DNA of 64,000 nucleotides from Phialophora verrucosa. Its lineage: Eukaryota; Ascomycota; Eurotiomycetes; Chaetothyriales; Herpotrichiellaceae. This document shows, piece after piece, positions 21,817 through 31,935 of the stretch (position 1 is its first letter; the number at the start of each line of letters is the position of its first letter). The stretch covers positions 1,054,001 through 1,118,000 of the forward strand of contig MSED01000002.1 in assembly GCA_002099365.1 (NCBI GenBank), in the 5' to 3' direction. Under the pieces are notes generated by a model. That model was not told where the DNA came from. It saw only the letters and a program-made list of their open reading frames with translations, and made no database searches. The position numbers and the translations under genes were made by a program.

Positions 21817-24351
21817 ATGGAGTACTTCAACTTCGAGGATGCTTCCCACACCATTCCCCGTTTGGACCTTGATGACCTCTCTTCATTGACTGGCGAGGCG
21901 TGTGAGAATGATGCCAATGATTGCTTCGAATCACTCTTCTTCGACAAGTCCGCTTTTCTCCCCACAAGCCGGCCAGCACCACCTACGACGGTCATGCTGA
22001 AGTTAATCAACAACATCGAAATCGAGGCGATCCCGCATCCCTCCGACATCTCTGCCGACTACCCCATGTTTCGTGCCAAAGAACCATGTGAACTTTGTGC
22101 GAGGATGGGCTTGGATTGTTTCTTGGCTACGAGAGGCGCAATGGTCACAGGGTGCACTTGCTGCATTTCTCTCTATCGAGAATGTAGCTTTGTGCACCCA
22201 AAGATCCCCCGAGGCTTCGTCAACACCTTCCCTGGTATCGCCGAGGACCAGCAGATTCCCGAAAATGCATTGACGGAACGGCGAAGGGCCATGAAGTCGA
22301 TGGAGGAGGGACGCGGTCGGAAGACCGGCGCTCGGTTTCCACGAGATGCGGTCAAGATTCTGAAGCAATGGCTGGCCGAACATGCTGATCATCCGTACCC
22401 CAATGAGCGAGAAAAAGACGACCTCAAGCAAGTGACTGGCTTGAAGAGAAGTCAGATCTCGAATTGGCTTGCCAATGCCCGGAGGCGAGGCAAAGTTAGG
22501 CCTGCTGGATCGGGTCCATCCTCTCCCATGCTCGGAGCAATCGACATCCCTCAAAGCCAGGAAAGCTCGGCCGCCATCGCAGACCTTAATCCTCTAGACA
22601 GATGGAAAGCGTCTCCACCGGAACACGAACCTGCGTCGATGACTGCCATTGCCAGAGCCGTCACCTCCACACCCCTTCCGGTCCGGAATCCATCTGTTTC
22701 TAGTCTTCAAGGCTCTCGGCCTAATTCGCGACCTAGCTCTCGCAGGGCTTCCAGTGAAGACGACTCGTCCTTTTCCATGTTCCGCGCTCCTTCCGTGAGC
22801 AGTTTCGAAACCAGAGAGTCCAGTAACTCTGATCTTACGTTTGCCTCCTCCCGATCGAATCGGTCAAAGGGGTCCTTCGCCTCCTCCCAAGATCGGCGGA
22901 GGCGCAGGCGAGCCCCTGTAGCACAGCGTGCTGCGGCACAGCAAGCCAAATCTCGAGCTGCAAGAATATTTCAATGCACATTCTGCACAGACTCCTTCCC
23001 GGCCAAGTATGACTGGCAGAGGCATGAGAAGTCCCTCCACCTCGCACTGGAGCGCTGGAGCTGTTGTCCCAACGGGGGCACAATGACAGATGCTCTGACA
23101 GGGTTGGAGCTCTGTGTTTTCTGCTGCGAGCTAAACCCCTCTGCAGATCATCTTGAGTCACACAATTTCAATGCTTGCCAAGAGAAGACGGTCCAGGAGC
23201 GTACCTTTTACCGGAAGGATCATCTTAGCCAACATCTGAAGCTGATGCACAATGCAAAGGTGCAATCTCATATGGACACCTGGAAGAGCACCACCAATGA
23301 ACTCAAGTCCGCCTGTGGCTTTTGCCCGTCCAAGTTCACCACTTGGCAGCAGCGAGCCGATCACTTGGCTGCTCATTTCAGGAACGGTGCCGACATCGCC
23401 CACTGGGCCGGTGGATGGGGATTCGAACCGTATGTCGAAAGGTTTGTCGAGAACGCGATTCCACCGTACCTCATCGGCCACGAAAGGAACACAATGGATC
23501 CTTACGTGGCGAGAGCCATGGCGACGCCCTCCTCGGCCACTGAAGGAGGCTTGACAACCGGTACTTCTGCAGAGAGCACAGAGCCAGACCAGATTACAAA
23601 AGACTCCAACTGCTGGGGCAGACTGGAACAAGAATTGAGCAAGTTTGTATCACAGCAAAGAGCTTTGGGCCAGATCCCTTCAGACAAGGATCTCCAGGAT
23701 CAGGCTCGCACCATAATATATGAGGACAACGACCCGTGGAACTGGACCTGCGCAGACAATCAGCAATGGCTTGACACGTTCAAGTACCAACAAGGCATCG
23801 GTAGCATCACAGGGGCCATGGTAGCGTCCAAGAGTCTGGCTGAAGTGCCTATCCTGGCTCCATATGTGATCAAGGGAGGGCTGAAGTCCAAACCCGCAAC
23901 CGCGCACAGCCATCAGCGAAGGAATTTATCCACCGACTCCACGTGTGACTCTTTCAATGCGACTCCAGACTGTGGTAGTGTGCCAAACTCGGCAACAGCA
24001 GCGACGTTTGACAATGGTATGGAGCTTGACTTTGACAGCATTGACTTCAGCAATCTTGACCTCGGCATGGCGGATGAGATGAGTTTTGATATAGAATTTG
24101 GCAACAATCAGGGTGTTGGTGTGGCTGGCGGCATAGGCATCTCAACCGCAGCCTTCTCCTCCAGTATCCCCGGAGACGCTTTGTTTGAGTCGTATGGTGT
24201 GAGTCCAGGGATGAATATGGGCATGGGCATGGGCATGAACACAGGTGTGCCCGTGCAGCACAGGCAGACAAAGCCGCAAGACAGCAGTCAGCAGTTCATG
24301 AGCGAGCAAGATCTAAATCAGCTGACCGGATATATGGCCGGCTTCAACTGA
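21817..24351 (+). CDS. Homeobox (TALE/KN) and C2H2 zinc-finger transcription factor
   Basis: A single exon encodes 844 aa from ATG in a good context. An N-terminal Cys-rich block (about 90-125, PCELCARMGLDC and CTCCISLYREC) is followed by a KN-type homeodomain at about 170-230 (ARFPRDAVKILKQWL ... SQISNWLANARRRGK). A Ser-rich linker leads to a C2H2 finger near 385-410 (CTFCTDSFPAKYDWQRHEKSLH) and finger-like CxxC/HxxxH segments to about 520 (CGFCPSKFTTWQQRADHLAAH). The C-terminus holds acidic segments (MELDFDSIDFSNLDLG) and a Met-Gly repeat, as in activation domains. This combination is a known fungal class of nuclear regulators. Targets are unknown. Intronless structure and normal codon use give no sign of transfer. 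Confidence 0.9.
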   Translation: MEYFNFEDASHTIPRLDLDDLSSLTGEACENDANDCFESLFFDKSAFLPTSRPAPPTTVMLKLINNIEIEAIPHPSDISADYPMFRAKEPCELCARMGLDCFLATRGAMVTGCTCCISLYRECSFVHPKIPRGFVNTFPGIAEDQQIPENALTERRRAMKSMEEGRGRKTGARFPRDAVKILKQWLAEHADHPYPNEREKDDLKQVTGLKRSQISNWLANARRRGKVRPAGSGPSSPMLGAIDIPQSQESSAAIADLNPLDRWKASPPEHEPASMTAIARAVTSTPLPVRNPSVSSLQGSRPNSRPSSRRASSEDDSSFSMFRAPSVSSFETRESSNSDLTFASSRSNRSKGSFASSQDRRRRRRAPVAQRAAAQQAKSRAARIFQCTFCTDSFPAKYDWQRHEKSLHLALERWSCCPNGGTMTDALTGLELCVFCCELNPSADHLESHNFNACQEKTVQERTFYRKDHLSQHLKLMHNAKVQSHMDTWKSTTNELKSACGFCPSKFTTWQQRADHLAAHFRNGADIAHWAGGWGFEPYVERFVENAIPPYLIGHERNTMDPYVARAMATPSSATEGGLTTGTSAESTEPDQITKDSNCWGRLEQELSKFVSQQRALGQIPSDKDLQDQARTIIYEDNDPWNWTCADNQQWLDTFKYQQGIGSITGAMVASKSLAEVPILAPYVIKGGLKSKPATAHSHQRRNLSTDSTCDSFNATPDCGSVPNSATAATFDNGMELDFDSIDFSNLDLGMADEMSFDIEFGNNQGVGVAGGIGISTAAFSSSIPGDALFESYGVSPGMNMGMGMGMNTGVPVQHRQTKPQDSSQQFMSEQDLNQLTGYMAGFN

Positions 24352-25454
24352 GCATCCTAGTGACTTGGGAGAATCCAGAACGGAGGGGACGGTTGACTGC
24401 TCGAGAGCTATATATATAAGCTGTTCACTCGACTTGTGAGCAGTAACGAAAAGGCGTGCTTACTATCGGAAGATTGACAGAGTCAGGCGGAAGGCGCAGA
24501 ATGTCCTTTGGGCAGAAGCATCGGGAAACGGAGTCCTTTAACTGCTTGATTGGTATCGTGGCTGTCACCAACAAGTAGAAAAAGAGTCACAATCATAATG
24601 AATATACATAATCGGACCACCTCTCCTGCACCAGTGTGAGTTTTCCGCTTGATTTCCGCCTCTGTCCCAGCCTGATCTGACCACACGCCCTGGTAATGGC
24701 ATGGCCAGAGCTGCATCACGCCTTGCGCTTGTCAGGCTCTGAGACTCCAACGAGGCTGCGGCATACTCGGCATAAAGAAAATCCGCGTCCGAGGCTCCAG
24801 CAGTTTCGGGTTGCGAAAGCCTTCGTCGACACAGCAGCTTCTCATCGTTTCGCCCACCATCAGACATGACCAAGTGAGCGGAATCAGCCTCTTGGGGTGC
24901 TTATCCGAGACTCAGACTCCGGGCAGCCGAAGGGCAACCAGATCTGGATACCTGGCCGGATTGGCCGATCATTCACCCCGAGCACATGTGAACCACGTTC
25001 TTTCACATGCGCTCATTTCGTGGGTATCCAAGGACCCATCTCGCCCACGCCCCTGCTTCCTCTGCCTCAGCAAAACCACAAGAAGTAATGGCAAAACACT
25101 AATTTTGTGTTCTCCCATACCACCTAACCAGTCAGCCATCTGACACATGCTCCCGTTCCCAGCCTTTCCTTTCTCTCTTTCGTTGGACCTTTGGTATGTT
25201 GTGCATGAGATTATGTGCATGTGAAACACCCACACAGCTTGCGGGAAGATCTGATAGCATGCTTGTGCCCACTCACTGACAGATATGATTTATATTTACT
25301 TTCGCTCCCCCGTTTTGCCACTTTGAGTGGCCAGTTGACCCCCGCCAGCGTTTGACGAGCACGGTCGTTTTGGGCTGTCCAGTACAGATCTCTACCACGG
25401 TAAACGAGCAGCCGCCGGACGCGAAGTCCCTCACTCGCAGCACGCGCTCTCGCG
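24352..25454. other. Intergenic, nothing recognised
   Basis: 1.1 kb between two plus-strand genes, with only short frames. A TATATATATA tract near 24408-24417 is probably 3' UTR of the homeobox gene. Confidence 0.45.
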
Positions 25455-26396
25455 ATGACGTCCACGATGCCTCACGCTCATCCAACAGAAGCGGGGGCGG
25501 ATGCACTGCCTATGCGAAGCTTCTCTAAGTCGACCATCTACACAATGATCCCCTCGATGGTCCGATCGAGGATACCGGTATTGACCTCGCTACGGCATAC
25601 CGCAAGAACAGTCGTTCTGCACGGCTCAAGGGTGCGAAGAGGAGGTGAAGGGTATGCTTTGTCATGCGTCAAAACCACAAAAGAGAAGGAAAGCTATAGC
25701 ATCGAATCGACCGCAGACTCGAGCAGAGCTACCACGCCCACAACGAGACCAGAGAGTCCGGAAGGGGGTGCACCTTCACAAGACTTGAGTTTATCAAACT
25801 ACCCTCGTCTGGAGAGAAGATCTGGTGTAGACTGGGATGTTGCATTGACTGGAATCAGGTTGTGGGTGACTGCGAAAGCACAAGCCGAGCAGGGCGGAGA
25901 TCCGCTCGCGCTGAGAAGCATGCATATTGACGCTTTGCGGTATATGCACATGGCACTACCGCGGGATTTGACGCCTCTCGAGATCCAATCTTTGCGCGCT
26001 AGCATGTCGCCTCAACTCACTGCTCAAGCAGCCGAATCTGGAGAGTTTCACGCTCCGCGACAAACGAACATTTTGAGGCAAAGCATTGCACAGGCTGTGT
26101 GTTGGCTCGTTGCTGGACTGCTGTTGGTCCTCCCGATCATCATGACATTGCTCAACCGACTTCTCCAATTTGAGCGCCAGCACCAGGTCACTGAACGGGT
26201 TATTTCAAATGGTGTTCAAGTTACAACTGCCCTTGGTGAACGTGGTGTTGAGCTGCATCAAGCAATAATTCGCTTTAAAGGTGGCCGTGTGGGCGGCGCT
26301 TGCTTTGACCTGGGATCATGGTTCATTGAAGGCATAGTTGGTGGAGTTAACGACGGCCTTGACGCCGTCGCTCAGAGTCGAAGAAGAGTGTCATAA
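25455..26396 (+). CDS. Hypothetical single-span membrane protein
   Basis: A single exon encodes 313 aa from an ATG. I do not recognise the family. The first 130 residues are basic and Ser/Thr-rich, possibly disordered. A compact region follows (GVDWDVALTGIRLWVTAKAQ ... PRDLTPLEIQSLRASM). One strong hydrophobic helix at about 216-235 (AVCWLVAGLLLVLPIIMTLL) looks like a membrane anchor. After it come an amphipathic segment and a Gly-rich tail (GGRVGGACFDLGSWFIEGIVGGV). The architecture suggests a tail-proximal membrane anchor with a cytosolic N-terminal domain. No function is assigned. Confidence 0.72.
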   Translation: MTSTMPHAHPTEAGADALPMRSFSKSTIYTMIPSMVRSRIPVLTSLRHTARTVVLHGSRVRRGGEGYALSCVKTTKEKESYSIESTADSSRATTPTTRPESPEGGAPSQDLSLSNYPRLERRSGVDWDVALTGIRLWVTAKAQAEQGGDPLALRSMHIDALRYMHMALPRDLTPLEIQSLRASMSPQLTAQAAESGEFHAPRQTNILRQSIAQAVCWLVAGLLLVLPIIMTLLNRLLQFERQHQVTERVISNGVQVTTALGERGVELHQAIIRFKGGRVGGACFDLGSWFIEGIVGGVNDGLDAVAQSRRRVS

Positions 26397-26737
26397 GCGA
26401 GGCCAGGCGCTGTAACTGCCTTTCTATTATATGATTAGAGTCGAATTGTCGCAAGATACCCCTTTGATACGGCCTGTAAATGATACAGATGACCATAAGC
26501 TTCTGGTGCTCCGTTGAAAGATGTTTGCTACACCCTTCTCCTTTGATGTCACCCTTAAGTCAAGGATAAATCTACCGCCGCCGCCGTCGACGCCTGAGCC
26601 CTGCGTCGCACGCTCTCTTTTCAGCGTCGTGGGAGCTAGCGAGCCTAGCGATCCTCGGTCTGGGCGTGGGGTGCCGGCACATACATCTCCGTTAATTGGT
26701 ACTTTATCTCCCATAACGAACGTCAACCATGCCAACC
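26397..26737. other. Intergenic, leader of the E2-like gene
   Basis: 341 bp. An open frame running from 26521 into the next gene is in the wrong frame for its conserved N-terminus and is not coding. Confidence 0.5.
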
Positions 26738-27855
26738 ATGTCCCTTTCCCTGCTCCCTTCCTTTCGCCGACAGCTGCTTGTGTTAGAGTTGTAAGTGACC
26801 ATTGGGAAATGACGACCGCCAAGCTGACGGCCGTGAAGCTCGTCTCTGAGAGACCGCTGTCCAGAGGGGCTTTACCTCTCCCTTACTCCCGGCGACGCGT
26901 CGCTCTGGGTCGCCGTCCTCTTTGTACGAAAAGGTATGATATTGCCCTGACCGTGACGACGAAATCAGTTACAATGAGACTTGCGAACTCACTTCGGTTT
27001 GCAGGCCCCTACGAAGGAGCGATCCTTCGCTTCCAAATATCTTTTCCAGACACATATCCGACAGTTCCCCCTCTCATCATTTTCTCCAGCGACGTGTTTC
27101 ACCCACTGATTGTACCGTTGACGACTTACACCTTTAGCGTCAGCGCTGCCGATGCTTCGGCCACGGTCAGTGCCTCAGACGAGGATCGCCTGCCCCCTGG
27201 CGCCTTTAGCCTTCGGTATGGATTTCGCCAGTGGTTCTCATCAGCATCCTCCACAGTCCCGAAGCAGGACGCCGCTGGTGCGACCCTGCTAGATCCTGGT
27301 CAACCGGTGACTCCCAGCGACGCGGCTGCCGGGCTCAATGCCGCAGCTGAGGGCAATGAATTGAACCAAGAACCACCGGACCAGAAGAGTCCCATCCTGG
27401 CCATCTTACAACACGTCAAAGACGCCTTTGAGAACGAAAATTTGTTGGATGAGATTCCACTTGAAGCTGTCGGCGACCCAAGCGCATGGCATGCCTGGCG
27501 CGCCCACCGCGGACTCCCACTGCGACAGAGAGATCAGGGAAGCCCCCAACTTACTGGTCAAGATGCACCTCCCTCATCACCCAAACATCCCGGCGAATGG
27601 AAATGGGATGGCGTTTGGGAATCTCGAGTGAGGAACGGCATCGAAGCCAGTATTAGTGAAGCCGCCCTTTTCGGCAACACCGCCAACAACACTCGATTCG
27701 GGTCAAGCCCTATGGAGTCTACGACCGTAGACCCGCGTCAGAAAAGGCTTGCTGCTGCCGACCGACAACTTCGCTTTTCGAAGCTGAGCGAGGAGCGGCT
27801 CGATGAGCTAAAGGCGCAAATACGCATCTCGGACACCACGATACCCGCTCCCTGA
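26738..27855 (+). CDS. Inactive E2-like (UBC-fold, AKTIP/FTS-type) protein
   Basis: Exons 26738-26790, 26839-26933 and 27005-27855 give 332 aa; introns are 48 and 71 nt. The start ATG has a CAACC context and opens MSLSLLPSFRRQLLVLEF, the usual E2 first helix. The spliced frame then reads CPEGLYLSLTPGD, VAVLFVRKGPYEGAILRFQISFPDTYPTVPPLIIFSSDVFHPL, a clear UBC core. The catalytic Cys region is replaced (HPLIVPLTTYTF), so ubiquitin transfer is not expected. A late block with LRYGFRQWF and ILAILQHVKDAFE resembles AKTIP. In Aspergillus the AKTIP homologue FtsA joins HookA and FhipA to link endosomes to dynein. This gene is a candidate for that role, but the assignment is inference. Confidence 0.82.
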
Positions 27856-28862
27856 AGGCAATCGGGAACAACACTGGAGAGCCATTATGTTCGACCGCCG
27901 CAGCTGCCCCTGAACTATTTCAGTCCAGCCGTTGTCGCACCTGCCGCTCACATATACCTGGGCGTCAACGGTCACGGCTTCCTTCTTGCGGTTCTTGTCG
28001 TGGCAGGAGCCGACGACGCTCTTGCTGTGTCCACCTGCGAGAGCCATTTAAATATCCGTTCTGGCCGCTGTCTGCCGTCCAACTGCCTTCCCCCGACCTA
28101 GTAACTTGCACAGGATACTTTGCATGCTTTGGCTTCAATTACAAGCCTCGTCCTGTATAATCGTACGGTTTTCTTATCACCCACCCCCCCTCTCGCAGAA
28201 GAACCGACGTTCCTGAGGAAAATTACCCCTGTCGTCCTCTTCCCCTAGACTGTTACAGTCTCTTCGTTCGAGCACAACCCAGAATTGATAACTGGATGAG
28301 TAATACGTCGAGATCGAACCACGCACCGAGTCCTCTTCAGATTCAGCGTTCCTGCCCGCTGGCCTCGACAGCATTGTCTCTTGTGCACGATTACGTGCGG
28401 CTTCGCTTCCCCTGGCCCTTGGGAGGTTCTACATTGCCACCAATCGATCCTGAGCCTGCAGACCCGAATATACTGAAGTCGATTCCAGTTTACAGCCGCG
28501 TGTGCCTCTGTTTCTGGTTCTCCTTGTCTGTGTTCACAGCATTGGCCTCGTATTGGGACGTCTCTTGTTTATCTGCGGTCATCGACCCCCGGATCTCAGC
28601 TCCTTGTTACTTGAGAAGTCCTTCGTGGACGCAAGCGTCAAGCACACCGTGGGTTGCCATTTCAGGCGTGCCAATGGGGCGACTGTCGGCCGCCATCGAT
28701 TTAACAAAGGTACTGGAGTAGGAGATCCGCAGCTGGATTTGAAAGTGCCACCCGATATTGAGTAGGACAGCCTTCCGGAGACGCTGTCAACACCTGCTCA
28801 TCATTAGCACCAGTATTGGACAGTCCAAAGGGCAAACAGGCGTGTTACCTTTCTGCGTATCA
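27856..28862. other. Intergenic with an unproven small frame
   Basis: 1.0 kb. An ATG frame at 28296-28721 (141 aa) and an overlapping frame at 28502-28765 might be parts of an unrecognised spliced gene or an upstream exon of the next one. I could not connect them through convincing splice sites or a known family. Confidence 0.4.
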
Positions 28863-30113
28863 ATGGCATTGTCGGAGAACTTCAAGCAGGATAATATGAT
28901 GGATGAAGAGGAGGTTGATGTCACACCGAGGGTCCTGAAGGTGATGAATCCGAGTTTGAACGAGAGCGGCAGTATTTCTTCGCGAGTGGCTTCTGAGAAG
29001 AGCAAAACATTTTCATTCAGATCATTCTCCGGATCCTTCTCTTCGCTTTGGCGCAGACATAGCAGCAACAGCACCTCAGGTTGCTTGTCATTCGGTCCTC
29101 CGTCAATCACTTCATCGTCATCATCGCCCTCTTCACCTCCCTACTACAGGCGGGTATCCATTGATCAACAGCAAGATTTGGCCATCGTTGATGTCGGAGG
29201 CAATCAGCGTCCCAACCCACTGCAACCGCCACCGTTGCGGCTGCCGGCACTTGCGGCACCAATGGTGACAATGAGCGCTTTTGTGGTCGGAGAGGATATG
29301 GGGCGCAAGCCCTATGCCTATGTCATCGTCGACGTGATCTGTGCGCTTCAAAACGCCCTCCTGGAGCGACAGCGCGTTTCCCGACGTGGTCCCCTTGCCA
29401 ACTATCTCGACAACGACCCCGGCTACCTCGACGGCCTCTCCATCGCCATTGACATCGACGGGCCCGCTACGGTAGTTTACGAGGTCGGGACTCCCCAGTG
29501 TCAAATGCTCCGTGCCAACGATCGGTGGGTCGTAACGATCAAACTGGGCTTGAAAGAGAACAACTTGGCGGCCAGGATGTCCAGCTCGGTACGGTCTTCG
29601 CTCGCGTTGATCGACCAATTTCTTCAAACACTCGAGATAGACAGCAAGAAAAGTGAACCTGTCTTCGTTCACGCGAGCATCAGATACCGACACGCTTTCT
29701 TGCCTGAAAACACCACTCTGGAAACTCGTGCCGTCTGCCCGGTTGGCTCACTGATGACCACCTCCCCCACCACCGCCCTTACCAATGGCGCACTCTCGGC
29801 CTCACTCATCCATGCCCTGGACCCTGGCCCTAGCAGCTGCCTACCTCTCACCTCAATCACCGAACCAAATTGTCAACTCTACATCGACTTTCCCGCCAAC
29901 GAGGCCCTGACACTAATCAACGATTTCCGTCTTGTCTTTGGCGAAGCGATTCCTCGTCCCGTGCAGGTCGACCTCGCTAATCTCGATGCTCATTACTATC
30001 ACGTTCAGAAGACTCAGTCAACACCCAAGAAACCGTCGACCATCAAAAAGTCCCTACGCCGCGCCAGAGCAGCGGTCAGCAAGATGTCGTTGAAGAAGAA
30101 AAATGTGGAATAG
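28863..30113 (+). CDS. Hypothetical protein
   Basis: A single exon from ATG 28863 encodes 416 aa. I do not recognise it. The N-terminal third is Ser-rich with a basic SLWRRH patch. The central part (about 130-265) looks folded, with VTMSAFVVGEDMGRKPYAYV, a CALQNALLERQRVS helix, GLSIAIDIDGPATVVYEVG and NDRWVVTIKLGLKENN. A second folded part (about 330-390) ends in FPANEALTLINDFRLVFGEAIPRPVQVDL. The C-terminal 30 residues are strongly basic (PSTIKKSLRRARAAVSKMSLKKK), possibly a nuclear or membrane-surface signal. The frame stays open upstream to a TTG at 28758, so an earlier exon is possible. Confidence 0.7.
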   Translation: MALSENFKQDNMMDEEEVDVTPRVLKVMNPSLNESGSISSRVASEKSKTFSFRSFSGSFSSLWRRHSSNSTSGCLSFGPPSITSSSSSPSSPPYYRRVSIDQQQDLAIVDVGGNQRPNPLQPPPLRLPALAAPMVTMSAFVVGEDMGRKPYAYVIVDVICALQNALLERQRVSRRGPLANYLDNDPGYLDGLSIAIDIDGPATVVYEVGTPQCQMLRANDRWVVTIKLGLKENNLAARMSSSVRSSLALIDQFLQTLEIDSKKSEPVFVHASIRYRHAFLPENTTLETRAVCPVGSLMTTSPTTALTNGALSASLIHALDPGPSSCLPLTSITEPNCQLYIDFPANEALTLINDFRLVFGEAIPRPVQVDLANLDAHYYHVQKTQSTPKKPSTIKKSLRRARAAVSKMSLKKKNVE

Positions 30114-30459
30114 GAAAACACGGAAATGGGGCCTGTTGCTGGCGGAGAGGTCAATATGAGAGCTGAGAAAGATGACTTGGAAAGTATACACAGCGTCGAC
30201 AAAGCTGCTTTGGTATGGCGACATATGAGAGAGAAGTCGGGGCTGAATGATGAGGCCAATAGCCTATATGATGAGACAGGACTGATGGGGCCGCCTTGGC
30301 TATGAGTGCCCCGAACATGAAGAAACGAAGACGTCCTGTTTTCTAGCTCCTTCACGTGCCACGGAGTTGCTGAGAATAGCCTCTAGCAGACTGCTAACGA
30401 CTGGGTCAAGGCGGGCCATAATTTAGGCGTCGATGGGCCTATGTAGGAGGGAGGATAGC
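30114..30459. other. Convergent 3' intergenic region
   Basis: 346 bp between two convergent stops. Nothing is recognised; it is presumably both 3' UTRs. Confidence 0.5.
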
Positions 30460-31935
30460 TCATTCGGCCTCGACACTCTCCTCAAGCACAACGTCTCGTC
30501 CGCACTGTACATCATAAGTTCCTGCCTTGTCGATGTGCTGGTCTTGCACCATTCCCACTCCCAGCTGAGGAGTTTTCTCGCTCGCTGCGGTGTTGTTCCA
30601 ACCTACAGGAACGCCGTCGTCCGTAAACTTTGCCCATTCAAAATGACGGCATCCCTCGCCTGCCCCCGGTTTATTCCCCACCTGACACATCCACATATAC
30701 CGGCCCCTGTTGGCCTTCTGCTTCTGCACCGTCTTCAGCACGGTCGGGAGACCACATTTGCACTTTGGAGTGTACTTGGGACGAAATTCCTCCCGGTACC
30801 AGCGGTACGTGATGTTGATGCGTTTGTTGCCCGCGACAGGATGGGGTGTAATATTCAAGGCGGGGGCAATGCTGTGTTTCCATTCCTCTTGCATCTCGGC
30901 GTGCATCACGAGCAGAGAGTTGTGGGGCAGATGGATTGCGATCTGCCCGGAGATATCGGCCGAGGAAGTAGTACTGTCAGACTTGCTACTGTCGTCGGTC
31001 GGATCATCCTTGGGCACGATCTTTCGGACGCGGAATTCTCTCGCCACGCCCAGACTGAGACTACCGATGATAGCTCGCGGCCCGAGATATGAGAGTTGAT
31101 CGGAATGATAACCGACGTGTTGGGCGCCGCCGTCATAGCAGTTGACGAACGCTGCATTGGGCTGCCATGGCTTGGGCGATTGATACTTCAATTTCTTGCC
31201 GTCGGGATAGAAGTCCCGGATGCGGAGGCCAATCTCTGTATTGACCGCGTCACGAACCAGATCGCTGACTTGCCTCATGACGGGCAGGATCTGGCGGATG
31301 TCACCCAGATCATTGCCGTTGTAGTAATACTCGCTTCTCTGCCGCTGGATGTCCGCCAAGCTGTCAACATAGAAGCATGCCGTGTGGGGAGACTTGACCA
31401 CGTTGTCAAAGATTCTGAATTCAATCGACTCGTAGCTGGGCACCTCGGCGAGCAGTTCCTCGAGGAGAGCACTGGCAAGGTGGGAAGGCAGGAAGTTGTG
31501 GATGATGGAACATGGGGTGTGCTTTGCGACATCTTCCGGCGAGTACAGGTGAAGGGTTTTGCCTTTCCGCGTCAACGGCTGCACCGCCGTCTTTGACGGA
31601 CTCTTGCTCTCGGATTTGAAAGGCAAGGCACTCTGCATGCCCGGTGTTGTGAGTCGACGCTTTCGTGAGGGGGGTGGGAGATGATCGTGGCCGCCGGTCG
31701 AGAGGGCTTCGAGAGCCGCATCCACTGAGCCGTCGCAGCTCAGTAGAATTTCCAGCAGATCGTCCTGCGATCTGGCCGGATGCAGCGACGACAGAATCGC
31801 CAGCTTGATATCCGTCGACTCCTCTTCCTGCTCGGTTGATGGTGTGGGAGTGTGATTCTCGGGGCATTCAACCTGCGGCTGCGGCTGCGGCTGCGGTGAC
31901 GCGCGACGCCTCTTCTTCGAGATGAAGGCGTCCAT
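30460..31935 (-). CDS. CUE - AlkB-like 2OG-Fe(II) dioxygenase - GRF zinc finger protein
   Basis: A single exon encodes 491 aa. The start MDAFISKKRRRAS carries a basic nuclear-type signal. A CUE-like ubiquitin-binding segment lies at about 42-80 (TDIKLAILSSLHP ... SCDGSVDAALEAL). The AlkB core spans about 140-382, with iron ligands H277 and D279 (YHSDQ) and H354 (WKHSI), and 2-oxoglutarate-binding R372 and R378 (KRINITYRWYR). A GRF zinc finger (about 392-440: CKCGLP ... WMCQVGNKPGAGEGCRHFEW) should bind single-stranded nucleic acid. AlkB relatives with these motifs repair alkylated bases (1-methyladenine, 3-methylcytosine) by oxidative demethylation. The added CUE and GRF domains suggest recruitment to ubiquitinated chromatin or damaged ssDNA. 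Catalysis looks intact. Confidence 0.9.
   Translation of the reverse strand: MDAFISKKRRRASPQPQPQPQVECPENHTPTPSTEQEEESTDIKLAILSSLHPARSQDDLLEILLSCDGSVDAALEALSTGGHDHLPPPSRKRRLTTPGMQSALPFKSESKSPSKTAVQPLTRKGKTLHLYSPEDVAKHTPCSIIHNFLPSHLASALLEELLAEVPSYESIEFRIFDNVVKSPHTACFYVDSLADIQRQRSEYYYNGNDLGDIRQILPVMRQVSDLVRDAVNTEIGLRIRDFYPDGKKLKYQSPKPWQPNAAFVNCYDGGAQHVGYHSDQLSYLGPRAIIGSLSLGVAREFRVRKIVPKDDPTDDSSKSDSTTSSADISGQIAIHLPHNSLLVMHAEMQEEWKHSIAPALNITPHPVAGNKRINITYRWYREEFRPKYTPKCKCGLPTVLKTVQKQKANRGRYMWMCQVGNKPGAGEGCRHFEWAKFTDDGVPVGWNNTAASEKTPQLGVGMVQDQHIDKAGTYDVQCGRDVVLEESVEAE

Noticed and set aside
28296..28765. Possible small gene upstream of the 416-aa hypothetical protein
   Set aside because: Frames could not be linked by convincing splice sites and resemble no family; left as intergenic note.
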